The translations under genes and the position numbers were made by a program. Under the pieces are notes generated by a model, which did not search any database, was not told where the DNA came from, and was given only the letters and a program-made list of their open reading frames with translations. A DNA stretch of 64,000 nt from Pomphorhynchus laevis (taxonomy: Eukaryota > Acanthocephala > Palaeacanthocephala > Echinorhynchida > Pomphorhynchidae): contig WNNJ02002372.1 in NCBI GenBank assembly GCA_012934845.2, forward strand, positions 1 through 64,000, read 5' to 3'. This document shows, piece after piece, positions 28,201 through 43,200 of the stretch. Within the stretch, counting starts at the first letter, position 1. Every line of letters starts with the position of its first letter.

Positions 28201-31200
28201 ATGTGCTTAATCCCAGTTGACATTAAAAGCTAGTAATTATTCATTGTGCTAATATAATTGGGACAATCTTACGATCATAGTAAAATTCAATTATAATGGT
28301 TATACAGATTTACAAGTGTATAATTATGCGAAATCAGTTCCAGTGGCTTCGTCTATTAAATTGTAAGATTAGCTATCCCAAAGATCTAGATCTCGCAAAT
28401 TCAATGGTAATGACGTTTGCTTGAATAATAAACGTTATATAATGAACGTTATCTAAATAATGTGTACAATTTGGAAAATATAAACAAATATGGTTACACA
28501 ATTTGTAAATTGAACACATGAAATTAAATTCAAAACCTGGATGTACTCACGAAAGTGTTGCAACAAGTTTTTCGAACAAATATTCATTGTTTGTAACATC
28601 GATGATGCTCGCAATGCTTTGATAAATAAGTGGCCAGACCAATTTTAATATAACGTCAGAAAGAAAGGCTGGGCTCAACAACGTGTATACGTTACGCTCT
28701 GCAATCGAGTCGATGAGACCAATAACCTTTACCACATTCAAATAAAAAAATAACTAGATAAACGTAAGATAAGTAAATTAGTGAAAAGAAAACATCGAAT
28801 TTGTCAATCAGAGTGGTACGGCACAAAAATATGTGTCAATAAGAAATTATAAATAAATTTATAAATAAATTTATTACTAAATAAAATTATAAATAAATAA
28901 ATCTAGATCAAATAATTTAATTTTAAGAATTGAATTAATTGAGTAAATTCGGTAAAATCATAAAAAACAATAAACTTGTAATTATACTGTGCGAACTTAT
29001 ACGAATAGTCGACAAAAACAATAAAAATGAACAATATTTGATTAAATAAGGAAGAAATCGTGAGTATATGTACTCAGAATATAATCACGTTTTATTAAAA
29101 TATGGCTTATTATAATTTTAAATGGAAAGCTCAAAATGTATGTTTACAGCATAATTTAAATAATTAATGATTGCTACATTATTGCAATTCCAAAATTGTT
29201 TATTCTGAATTATTAATCGGAAGATAATTGCACATGTATAAGTTAGAAGATATTTGTCTTGCAGTAGAAATCAAAATTTTAATGAAACAATATAAATACT
29301 ATATTATTAAGATTGCAATACTTAAACGGATATGACTTAAACGAACTGGATGATGCTAATATTAATCAGAGAGATATTAAAATCTTAAAAATAGATTTTA
29401 TCCGTTTATTTCCTTTCGATTTCTTTGTAAAAATAGTTACTAAAAAGAACAAAAGCTTATCTAATAACAGATTATATAAACGAACAAAAACTGGCGTAAA
29501 ACAAACAAAATATCAATATCGACTTTAACAAAAATAATCAAATACTCTTTTATAGACAAAGTGATAATTTCTAATAAAAATAAAAATATCAACCTTGAAT
29601 TAATAATGATTCATTAAATAAACAGTCAAAATGCTATATAAATTTCGATTCCAATTTATGAATCAAATTAAGGATAGTTGATAAAATATTAATTAGAATC
29701 GATGAGAATTATTTTTCTTTCATAAAATATATAAAATTAAACAACATTTTCATTTTATATCGATATTTAAATGTATATAAAAATAGAATTAAATTTATAA
29801 AAAATGTCTCAACGAAATCGAATGAAAATATTTATATTAATGACAATTTATTCTAGAATATAAATGAGATAACATCGATATTACATCTCTTATTGGCTAT
29901 ATATTTGATATCAAACTGTATTGATATTTACACTTATGTAATAACGCAAAATGAAATTTGATAACTCACATCGTTTAGTAAATAAAAGTATCAATATGTA
30001 ATGATTTTAATAATCGAATAAAATAATTAATAATAATTACATTGATCGTAATTAAACAAATACACAAGTTAAATCATACCTTCCACATATATTTTTCCTT
30101 TACTATACCAATCTGTTCGGATGGCATAACAATTTCTTTCTCACTTAAAAGTTAATATAAATTAGCTTAAAAACAATCTTTAGATTAAGCAATGTAAATA
30201 TTAATTAAATTTACAACAATGTTTCATAAACTAAATATATATGTAACTAATATCAGAAATTAGACAAGCAAACGAATACTTCAACAAATTTGAGTGTAAA
30301 TTAAAATTTGATTATTAATTCATTTAATCTACATTTTCTGAGTAGACATAATGTTTAATAAACATTTCACGATTTATATTTACGCTCACGTTGAATTTAA
30401 GTATTTTTCACATTAGAATAGACAGTCATAGTTAAAGATTCTTAAGAAACAACAGTTTACATCAATTGTCTTGGATGTTTTGCATTTTGCACAAGTATTT
30501 GGTAAGCGGAAACAAATTTCATATTTATGCTGATTTCATTATTGAATTTTTTTGATCAAATAAAAAAACGCCTTATTTACGAAAACACGATACCCTTAAT
30601 ATCTTAATGAATATATCAGATGTATTAAGTTGATTTGAAATTGATCATTTATCTAATCTTATTTGTAATTTATTGCCTAAAAACGTTACAATTCATTTTT
30701 CAATAATGAATAAAAAATTATGATTATTTATTATTTAATTATTTTATTTATCATTATGCTTAATTTATAAATAATTTAATATATGCAGACTCAGTTACCT
30801 GATCTGATTGATTAGATCAATCATTAATAAAAACTTTTATCAAATACAAGAATATGTATATTTGATAGAAGATTTGCGAAACAAATTTTCTTAGGGGGGA
30901 TTTATTTATCTAGCAATAATTTTATTCTTATTAAAACTAAAAATGCATTTGATAATACAATGACTAGCCGCTGTCTTGATTGATAACGAAAATGCTTGAT
31001 CTGATATTATTACAACAACTGTTTGTTATAGAAACAATTAGAAACAATTTGCCATTTCGTTCAAAATTTATTTAACACTGCCTTTAAATATACTTGTTAT
31101 TAAAAAACACGGGTAAATTTAAAAACTATAAATGCAGTTCAAAGATTTCAGCATCTTTTCACTAAATTATGTCTAATATTATTAATTAAATGACAACATT

Positions 31201-34200
31201 TTACATTAAATATAAATATGATAGACATATAATTTAGGTAAACAAAATAAAATTGTGATAGTCGTCATACATTTTCATGTGTTACATAAATTAACACATA
31301 CTGAGTGCATAACCAGCTTTGAATGTTAATATTAATATTCGGTATGTTCTGTATATGATTAAAAGAATCGATTAATAATTAAATATTTTCAATTCTACAA
31401 TACTGTGTCGACTGCTCATTCAAATTGTCAAGCGATAAAGTAACTAATGCTCGAAAATGTAAACATTAACCTATCTGATGATAATAGGATTGAATCTACT
31501 ATCTACTATTTACGAGTGCAAATACTAAATCTAAACGGGGATAATATAAAATTATTGCAAGTACAATATCATTGAAGCACATAAAGCACAAAAGATAAAT
31601 TTCGAATTTGATTTTCATATTGCGTTACATGAATGAACTTTGAATAATCCATCTAATCAATATGGATACTTAAAAGCAGCATTCCATTTTGTAATAAAAT
31701 CATTGATTTATAAACATTTACCTTACAGCATTGTATATCTCTCCGAGCATCGATTCTTCAAAATTCTCACCATCGTTCATTCCCGATAGATTTTTGACGA
31801 AACTCTAAATTTTAGATATTTAATAAATTAAATTAAGAATATTTTTAATACTCCGATAAATTTAATTATTATATAAATTGTCTGAATTTTGATTTTACTT
31901 TTTTATTTTGAGCAAAATACAAGCGTTAATATACAAAATAAACATTTTGAATACAATTGAATTATTTAATAAGAAATAACCAGATATTGAAATATTTATT
32001 AGTGTTGTTTGTTAACTTAATCGAAATTATATACTATTCTCTTTATCAAATTACTTTTGCAGTCAAACTAGTCACCGTTTAATAATATCTTGTTATGTTT
32101 ACAATATATTTCATTAGCTATGAGTTTAATATAGTCACAATTGCATTAAGTCATTTTGAAACTCAATTAATAATTTCCATTTTATTTCGTTACTTCTGCA
32201 TTCAATTTCATCACATTTGCATTCAATCTAGTTTTTTATTCAAACTAATCATATTCGCATTCTACTTTGTCACTTTGGCATCTAATCTAGAGAGTTATAC
32301 AATCGATTTCGTCACATTTGCATTTAATTATATCTCTTTTATAATCAATCTTGCCACATTTACATTCAATATATAGCCAGATTTGCTATCATTCTAGTCA
32401 CCTTAGCATTCCATCCCATCAAGTATTAATCAAGTATTATTGGGGAAAATAAGGTGATATGTGATAGTTTTAGCAGTTATAGTTAATTATCTTTAAAATG
32501 CTAAAGTCACCATCTCCTACCATAATTATTATAATAAAGAAAAACAAAATATTCAAGCTCAATAATCTAAATTCTATTATAATTCGTTATAATATAAAAT
32601 CCAAGCGCATGTGAATATGCAGTATTATACTTTCACCAGCGCCATTTTAATATCTCAAAGCAATTTAATTGAACATAAACTACACGCACGTGGTGTGGAA
32701 ACGACAATAATGTGTCTATCATAGATAGTATCAGCGTCATACCCTATCTAGTGGTAATGCAGTTCGTATTATATAGTACTAATAGAGCGCTGGCAGAATT
32801 CATATAACCGACACAAAGAGAACAATAGAAGTAGCTAAATTATAAGTTATCAAGCATATACTAATTAAAATGTATGAATGATCAAATAAAAAATATGTGT
32901 TACTCTAAAAACTAAATTTCTTTCTAATGCTTTTTTATTTTGTTTCCTTTCAATACTTATATAACTTTCAATGCCTAAAGTTTTAAGATAAATCTTTGAC
33001 GATATTTGACCCATTATTTTATGTTTCCAATTCTCAAATTTTATTGTAATTTTCCCTTAATAATTAAATGTAGCAATATATCTTATAATAAAAAGCAACA
33101 TTGTTTTAACAATGTTGCTAAAATTATTGTTAAACTTTTAATGCAATAAGTAGTGCGATTCATTGCGTAATATGATATTTAATGCGAAGATGACAAGACT
33201 GAATATAAAAGCGTTAAGAACGAATGAAAAATCAAATTAGAAACGGTAATCAAATTAATTACAAATTATTAACAAACCAAATTGAATACCAATTATTAAT
33301 AAACCAAATTGAATACCAATTATTAATAAACCAAATTGAATATCAATTATTAATAAACTACATTGGTAAATACAAGCTGCAATACAAAACTTGACGAGAA
33401 AAACAAAACTTAACAAATCAAATTGAATGCTAATGTTAATTATTATAATCATTAATCATTAACTATATTAATCATTTATAATAATGTTTGATAAAAATTC
33501 GACTAATTTAAATACTACACGTAACGATGTTGAATACGAAAAGTGAAGAGATTAAATTTTGAAATTAATGTATATTGGATAAAATAGTAACGAAGTTGAT
33601 TGCATACATAACGAGTTTGAATACAAAGCTCATGGTATTCAAAATGGAATGTGAAGAATAAAATGATGTTGCAATTGATGTGCATGTTACGAGTTAGCAA
33701 GATTAAATGAAAAATGACGAGATTAAGTAAAACAATTGAGGATATGTTTATTAAAAGCCATTCGGATTGTAACTTGTTTTATCTTATTATCAACTGCATG
33801 TATTTTATAAAATTGGCATATCTGTAAAAATCAGGATGCTATCTTTATTTTTAAATAACAATTAAAATCGATACTTTAATAAAACAAAGAAGACAAATTA
33901 CAGATTTATTGAAAAAATACAGTAACTGTCGAAATATCATTTTTTCAAAAAATGTAATTTCTTGTATTGATGCCGTTAAAACGTAAATCAATAATAAATA
34001 AAACTTTATTAAATAATTTCAAATATACATGTCTGAATCATGTATTTACTTACAGATATGTTCATTGGAGTCGTTTGTTTCTTAACATTGTGATTATGTT
34101 GATCAACGTTTAAAAGTATAACTGCGAAAGCCAGGGAGAATGCAGCACCACTACTTTTTACACAAGTATTTGAAACATTGGCATTCTAAAACAGCGAAAA

Positions 34201-37200
34201 CGTTTATAAATCTAAGTAAGCCTATAACGTTTAGCAAACAAGTACCTATTTTGAGCAGTATTACTAAAACAAAATGAGCATAATGAAATCATCCGCCAAA
34301 GATATTACTATGCACATTCTTTGATGGGTTGCAGTGAATACAAATAACTCGCCTAAGTTAAATCAGCTAACTAAGTCTTACTAAAACTTTTTGATTAGAG
34401 TTTATTTTCATCAAAATGTTTTACAAAAAGTTTTTTTGAGCACAAAAGTCTATTAGAATGCGCTTGTCTATATGGATAAGCACCTTGTGACTTATGAGAA
34501 TCTTCACGATAATTCATAATAAATATAAAAATCAACGCTGCGACAATCATTCTAAATGGTTAATGCATATCACAATGCATATCATTATTAGGCGACAACT
34601 GGATAGATGATAGATACAGCAGTGCAATATACTTGAATCTTAGAGTTTGAAAATACACTTTAAGATAATCATTCAGCCTATAATATAAGTTAATTCTAAA
34701 AATATGTTCATATTATGTAAGCTCATTATGTTTTTACTGAACTAAAGAAATAACATCTAAACTGACTGAATTATATGGTTTTACTGTGTTTTTACTCGTA
34801 GTTGACAAGTCAACGACCAAATGAAGCACTACCGGTAAGAAACGGTAATAAAACGACCATTATTGATTTCTGTTGTAATTCATAGTAAATTGTATTTCTA
34901 TTTCAAATAATTCCGTAAAAAAGATTTTAAAAATTATAAGCGAAATTAAATAATAATGAAATGTAAATAGTAAAAGTACGCGAAACCTTCCATGAATCTG
35001 CAAACTTCTCCATTAATATTCCGATTAGTGGTGCTTCTCCAGGTAGACGAAATGCTTCAACAAAGTATCTTAAAGCTTCATCCAATCGTAGATTGGAAAA
35101 GTCGAACAGTCTAAAAAGATGTGTAAAAAGCACATGCTAACACCATAAAATCGACGTGGCAATATATTACCTCATGTACTCATCTAGAATGTCTGTGTTC
35201 TGACGGGCACTTATAAATTCACCAATAATGCGATTGTCTAATTTGGAGGTAACTCGTAGAAACTGAGCAATTTTATCGAATGTTAAAGGAGAAGGTAAAA
35301 ATCCGTTAACTGACAAAAATTCTAAACCCTTTTTAGGATTATTTGAGTTAAAAATTTCGATTCCTTCCATAAAATCCTAAACACAAGTTAAAATAAAAAT
35401 GTGAAAAACTTACTTAAACATAAATATGCAAGGTTATAACATTTTAAAAACATTATATGAAGATATAGAGTTGAAACAATAACTGTTAATTTGTGATAAC
35501 ACTGCTTTTATAGTAACGTTCGATGAGATATCTAACTTCAAATAGGATATCTTGAATTTTAAAAGCAACCCTAGCATGCTTTGAATAAATATTGATTTTG
35601 CTAAATTGCAATAGCAACAAAGCATGTTTTCCGAAAAAAAATTTACATTTTATGTCGATTATGTAAGTTAAACTTTGTAAACTTGGGGCACTTATAACAC
35701 TGAAGACAAAACATTTCTGATTATACTTAGAGTTCATACAGTTTTCTAAATAGGAAACGGCCATTTTACAACGGGTAAAAATCAAATAAAATTATATAAA
35801 ATTAAAAAATTCAAAAACATATCAAATATAAAATATATAGTTAATTATTTATAAATATTAATACATTTTTAGGAAGTAAAATTAAATATGAAACACACAG
35901 CCAATGAAAAACAGCATGTTTATTTTCATTATGTATATAAATTAAAGTTTGTCAATAAATGTTGATACATATATCATCATTTACAAAACAATCAAAATTT
36001 TTTTATAAAACTCAGCATAATAAATACAATAAGAAATGCAGTTTTATTGCTAACCTTTTTCTTCTGTTTCATTGCGGGAAAATCATATTTTTTTAGAGTG
36101 CGGTTTAAATTTGTCAAGATCTCTCTCGAGCTAGCTAGTTTTTCGTGTACGATCTTAGAAACAAACAAGAAACAAGATTTTTAACAAATACCTTTAGATT
36201 GCAATGAATGCTTGCTTGATTCAGTATACAAATAACGAGTAATAGCATTTATTGCGTTAATGGAAATAATATTTATATTATTCAATGGATAATTGTTCAT
36301 TGTTTTGTCGGTAGACATCTAAGTAAACAGAAATAGCCAAATCGTATCAGCCAAAATACACTGTAAAATAACATATTTAGCTACGTTCAGCATTATAGTG
36401 ACCATATGTAAAGTCAATTATAGCATAAAGTGAATTAATACAAATCCTTTCAAATTTAAATGTGATATATAAAAATTGAAAGTTTTTAAAATGGGAGGTA
36501 TAGTAGCCCAATTATAGCTGACTTATTTTTAGCTTTATAGAATATGAATTTGTTCATAACTGTTTATAAAATTAATCTAAATTATATAAAGATATGAAAT
36601 ATATGTTTCGATATATTGATGATATATGTGCATTTAAATCTAATAATTTTTATTCAATTAGTGTACAAATTTATCCAGGTAGCCTCATTCTTAACAAAAC
36701 CAATATTAATACTAAAGAAAGTATATATCGAGATATGAACATTAAATTAGCATCAATTAAAACTATTATTAATTTATATCGTAAAGATGACATATTTAAA
36801 TTTACAAGAAACATATTTTTGCATGAGCATTTTTGGCTTTATTCATAATCATTTACATAATTTAATAGATGCATATTTAAAACTAGGTTACTACAAAAAT
36901 ACAATAAAACAGAAAATAGTCAAATATATAAATTAACAAAATATTATAAAAAATTAAACTCTTAAGCGGAAACTTTTATGGCTAAATAATAAATAATATA
37001 CTTTGTATTATCATAAGATACTAGATAATCAAATTTCATTTGAGAAAATACGTCATAAGCGCGTATTTGGCCTTACTGCTATGTTGGGTAGGATAATAGG
37101 GGCCGAAGGCTGATAACATATAAGTTTATCCTGATGACCTCTAATTCTTATTCTGACACACCGTATGTTATTTATTAGTCAATTTATAAAAATCGACTTT

Positions 37201-40200
37201 TATTTTTAATTTTAATAATAAATTTTATAGCTATATAAATATAAATTGGATAAAATCTTAAATAACTATTTATTTTTGATAATTATTTATCTTTATTTTT
37301 AATTTTTATATAGTATAAATACGTAGGCTCAATTATCAGATCTGATTTAACATCTTTTAAAGCCAAAGGGTTTCTTCTTTGCTGAATTGACAAATGCTAC
37401 GTAACTCCTATTAAACAATAAAGTTACACAACTTGGTAGGTTTAATTTATTATAATACTGCAATATTACATGTAAAATTTATAATTTAATATAATTAAAT
37501 ATCATTAAATAATTAATATTAATAATTAGCATTTTGTATTTCCTATCATTAATTTTATTAATTACCAATTTTTATTTTTATTTATTAAACAATTGCAAAA
37601 GTTACCCTCAAATAGGTAAATGCATTATTTAATCATAAATTAATGTTGTTAGGTACTTAATAAATCATATTTCTGTCTTGCTAAAAGAACGGGAGCGTCG
37701 ATTATCGATCTAGATGGCCATGGCGTGCTAATGCTATGCTGATTTTACTGCATGATTTAGTTATGATATAATTACAATTGCTTTTATGCTTTTCTTCATT
37801 TTAATGTACAATCGCCTTAAGAAAAGTATACGTTGTTGGACTGAGTTCTCTAGTAGCTGGCAAAATCGCAACTGGCAAAATAAAGAGTTGAAAATCGCTT
37901 ATTCGTACAGAATACTTTGCACGCTTCGGTTGCTCATAATATTCGAAACTTTCTTTTGCTGATTTTAAATTCTAGAACATTGCTAGATTGTTAAATATAC
38001 AGACATTTAAGAACGTACACTCTATCCTACCACCAAACAATCCCTTGCTAACTATATAAAAACGAACATCACTATATTTGATCCTCAAAGATCTTGCAAA
38101 GTTTACATTGTCTAGAATGGGTTGTAAGGCCGGTTATATGCCGACGTTGCTGCATATTTTGATAACTATCATTGCTAAAATATCACATATCATTATGACG
38201 TTGTTTTGGTAACGCCCCAGTTTTGCAAGAAAATGTATGTTCGAGATTTACCAGATTTTCACTCTGGCATCGAGATTGTACACTGGATAAGCTCTAACGA
38301 TACATAGCTGATGATATCGCATCTTGAAATTTTTTATTGAACAAATGAAAATCAAGTTCTCTCAGAGGACAAACATAAAAGCAGCCTGAACCACTTATTA
38401 CAGATACAAAATCAATAAACTTGGTTTTTAAAGTAGTTAATAATGATCGATTATTGATAAAGAATTATTTTCGGATGTTTATTTCTTTAGAGTTCGCTCG
38501 ATTAAAATCCTATATCGATTTTAGTACATCAGTTCCTCCTAATATACATAGGGTACATAAGGAACTACTTTATCATGTTTCATCAGAGGAAATATGACAT
38601 TAGCGAGTATTTGACCCTTCTGCAATGTTAGGTCGAGGAATATGGGTCGAAACCTGATAACATAGCAGTTCCTTCTGATAACCTCTAATCCTTATTCTAA
38701 TACATCGTATGTTATTTTATTATTCAATTAATAAAAATGGACTTTTATTTAAATGTCAATTTTAAATTTTAATTTGATATAAATTATATTTAATCTTATA
38801 TCGAATAAGATACTAGATAAGAAAAGTTTATCACAGGAATATGGGTAGAAACCTGAAACATGGCAGTTTCTCCTAATAACATCTAATCCCTGTTCTTATA
38901 CATCGTCTGTTATTTTTATTATTCAATTCATAAAAATTGACTTTTATTTTAAATTTCGATTTTAAATTTCAACTTGATATAAATATAAATTGTATAAAAT
39001 CTGATATAATTATTTATTACTTACCTATATTTTTATTTATATACCGTATAAAATACGTATACTCAGTTATCTGATCTAATTTGTTCCGAGGATTATTAAC
39101 TTAAACTTGTGTAGACAAAAAGTTTTATTTTAACTAGGACTTGTGCTATGGGCACAATGTCGTAATTCATCAAACCATGATGAATCACATTTGGTAGTCC
39201 TAAATAGATAAATCCAAGTGGATTGAGCGCTTTTTACTGCTGTGAAATATAGGGAATGTCCATTCAAAGCAGCCACTAATGAAAGTTTGTAAATTGGTAT
39301 ATCCAATCTTTCACCATCGTGTTACATTTAGTTTCAACGAACGTAACAGTTCGTAGATCAGAAGAAAGCGACATTATACCATCCGTTTTATTATAAATAC
39401 CTGTTCTGAAGAATATCAGTTTTGCTTGTACTTATTTGTTGATATGCATTAGTAAGCTTTAATTTTTAGCATTTACAAAAGAACTACATTTTGGACAAAT
39501 GCATTGTAATAGTCGTTATAATATATATATAAAGATTGTCTATTGACACAATGAAATTAGCATAGTCCGCATACCATAATTGTGTTATTGTTGATATCTA
39601 TAGATGTATAATGGCTAGTGACGATATGGTAAACGCTGCCATAGCAAGCGAGTCACCTTGAGTGACTATTTCAAGTGGTTTCAAAGATTAAATTTCACAA
39701 GTCAAATCCAAATCAATCATATAAGTGTTCGTATGCATTGTAATACTGGGCAAACATTGCTTACATTCGCCAGTATAACCTGTTGGTTAACATTGTTAAT
39801 ATCGTTTGTAGCATCAACGGATAATATAGCAAAATTTCCATTGAATTCAAAATTTTTCAGTTGCATTGTGAATTAAATATTCCTATCCATCTGGTTGTCT
39901 TACGCACATCCATTGCCATAAATTGCTTTAAGGTCCTGCTTTGCAATCTTGTAAATGACTTTCCTATAACTCGTCGAACGATTTGCCTACACAATAGGGT
40001 AGGTGAAATCGTTCGACGAGTAAATTCAATAGTTCGACGAATGATTTTTCAGTGCGATTTTTTTATTTGCACCATATGCATCTAGTATATCATGATTTAT
40101 GAGTTCACTAGACTTTCTAATTGCGAAATCAGCTAGCGATTCGGTAAATTTCAAAGAATGCTGACCAAATAACTGAACTATGCGCCTAAATTAAACGGCG

Positions 40201-43200
40201 TTTATAACAGAAGGACCAGCCCACTGTATATACTCAATGCTGCAGAAAGATTATGACGACTTATCACCGAATATATTATGTGGTCATGTTGTCGTCAGTT
40301 CGGCATAGGCATATTAAAACAAACTTTTGATGAATACTGATAAAGATCATCCATGATTTCACGAACATACCTTCTTTCTGTAATCGAAGTAATCGATTTT
40401 AATCTGAATCGTGGTCGTTTTTAGATGGAATAATACTAGCTGCTAAACCCGGTAGAGTGATATCATTTTTCTTTTGCTAACTGTGTTTATATACTGACTC
40501 AAAAAACATGCTGCAGCTAACATCATTGATGACATATAGTCTTATTAGAGCGTGCACGCTACCTCCAGGTATTATCATTGCTGGAGATTTTAATGCCAAA
40601 TTCGCGACACCGTTGGCCAAAAAGATTAAGCAGTTGGACACTATTCTATTTATGCAAAGCTCGAATAAAATCCTTCAAACGAAGGCTAGTCATTCGAATA
40701 TCGTAAAGACAGAAACTGTATTGATTTTTATAAACTAACCTAAAGGGCCGCGATACAAGATGAATGCTGGTTATAATGATTCTTAGTACGAAACCATAGG
40801 CCGGTATAATGTAATATCAACTCAGATAGTAAGATCCGTTACCACATTAAATCTTGTCTAAGTTTCTCAAAATCGTACGTTTAAATACCCTTGATTTTTC
40901 GGATTTAAGTAATGCTTGTACACTTTTGCTAATGGTCATTTAGATGCTAGATCTTCGTTGCTTGTATTGTAGTGAAATATCTAGTTACCGAAATATTTGA
41001 TTACGCTCAGTTGAGATTAAAAGCTTAAGGTTGACTGAATTTGCTCATTGGAAGCTTTCGTCATCTTTTCAAAAAGCCACTTATCTTATCCCATACTAAA
41101 TGGCTCACACACTTTCAAAGGCTTCTAAAATTCTCAAATCATGTCATTTCGCTTCCTAGTTTTAATAATACACTATGTTCGCTTCCCAAAAGAAATGACA
41201 TTAAAAACACAACCTTTACTGTTTAAGAGTTACGCCAGTATATTAACGGTTTAGCGTTCAATAAATTAAAGGCCCCGATAATTTAAGCATCGAGCAAATT
41301 AAAACAAATTTCCTTATTTCAGGGAATTATAAACATTGTTATTTAGCGCAATTTTGTATGATCAGCTAATTCCGAACTCCATTAAGCACACCGTAATCAA
41401 AACAATTTATACATAAGGGTGATCTAAATTTAGATGATGCTTAATCCCGTATTACTCTCTTAAAATTTTATAAAAAGTTCTCAGAAAAAATTCTAACTTT
41501 TTATTCTAAGATCTAAAAGAACACTTGCTTCATCTAGAGAAGTAGAATTTCGTTGTAATTATTCGACCGTCGAGGCTACCAAGCTCCTTCAAAAGAAAGT
41601 TAAGAATAACTCTAAAGATTGATTGCACTGTTCGCTGTATCCATCAATTTTAGCAAATAATTCGATTCAGTCAAATTAAATCAGCTAACTGAGTCTACGT
41701 ATTGTTATATAATTATAAAAAAAACAATAATGCTAAATCAAAATTTAATAATTAAATAATAAAATTAATAATTGTTTTAGATTTTCTATAATTTAAATCA
41801 AGTTAAAAAATAAAAATAAAAACAAAAAATAAAAAATAAAATTAAAAAAAACGTCATTTTTATGAATTGACTAATAAATAACAGACGTTGTATCAAAATA
41901 AGAATTAGAGGTCATCGGGAGGAACTGCTATGCTATCAGGTTTCGGCCCCTAACTCTTCTACCCAACATAGCAGCGGGGCCAAATACATGCTAATGATGT
42001 ATTTCCTCTGAAATAACTATCTAGTATCTTATTCTAATGCAAAGTATATTATTTATTATCCATCCATAAAAATTTGCCACTTAAGAGTTTAAATTTATTC
42101 TTTATATTATTGTGTTGATTTATATATTTTACTATTTTCTGCTTGATGTTATTTTTATAGTAACCTAGTTTAAAATATGTATCTATTAAATTATTTAAAT
42201 GATTTTTAAGAAAGCCAATATCATTACATATTGTTGCAATTCTTAAAATTTCATTATTTAATGTATTATATTTTATATTATATGGTATGCATGAATGCTC
42301 ATGCAAAAATATGTTTCTTGTAAATTTAAATATGTCATCTTTACGATATAAATTAATAGTAGTTTTAGTTAATGTTAATTTAATGTTCATATCTAGATAT
42401 ACACCTTCTTTATCATTAATATTGATTTTGTTAAGAATAAGGCTTTCTGGATAAATGTGCTCACTAATTGAATAAAAATTATTAGAATTAAATACACATA
42501 TATCATCAATGTATCGAAACATATATTTCATATATTTATATTGTTTAGATTTAGTTTTTACACAGTTATGAACAAATTCATATTTTATAAAGCTTAAAAA
42601 CAAGTCAGCTATAATTGGGCTACTATTACCACCCATTGGAACACCTTTTACTTGTCTAAATATAGATGTCCCTACTTTTAAATAATTTTGATTTATCAAA
42701 ATATTTAAGGATTCTATTAATTCAATTTTATCCATATATTTATATTTATTTGATGGTTTAATTTTTGTTAGATAGGCGTTATAATTATTATAACATATAT
42801 ATGTATATCTTTTTCCTAATATAAAATTAATTAATTTTACTAACGCTTCTTTAATATCTACTAAACCTAGATTTGTATAAAGCGTACTAAAATCGTATGT
42901 ATTTATATTTTGAAAATTTATTCCTTTTGTCTGTTCTAAAAATTCTTTTGTAGAATTAATACTGAAATAGTGTTTTATACCAGTATTAATTTCGATTACC
43001 TTACAATATTTTTTGAAGTGTGTTTTAATACTTTAAGTATTTTATTCATATAGATAGAAAGTGGTTTTAATGTACATTTAAACGCACTACATATGGAAAT
43101 GATTCGGAAATGATTCTTCCGACGATCCAATATGGTCTAACAGCTTTCAGGAAAGATGTATCTTCAGCAAACTTAGACTTTATGTTGCAAAAGATTTCTT

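Noticed and set aside
29313-29528. 71-residue plus-strand frame in intron 19
   Set aside because: Lys/Asn/Asp-rich, no motif, no support from neighbours.
33275-33355. CRISPR-like regular repeat
   Set aside because: Units abut directly without spacers; it is a 27-bp minisatellite in a eukaryotic intron.
35486-35785. 99-residue minus-strand frame upstream of the Sec7 exons
   Set aside because: Exons 14 and 15 join directly in phase around it and it has no similarity to GBF1 or to any element.
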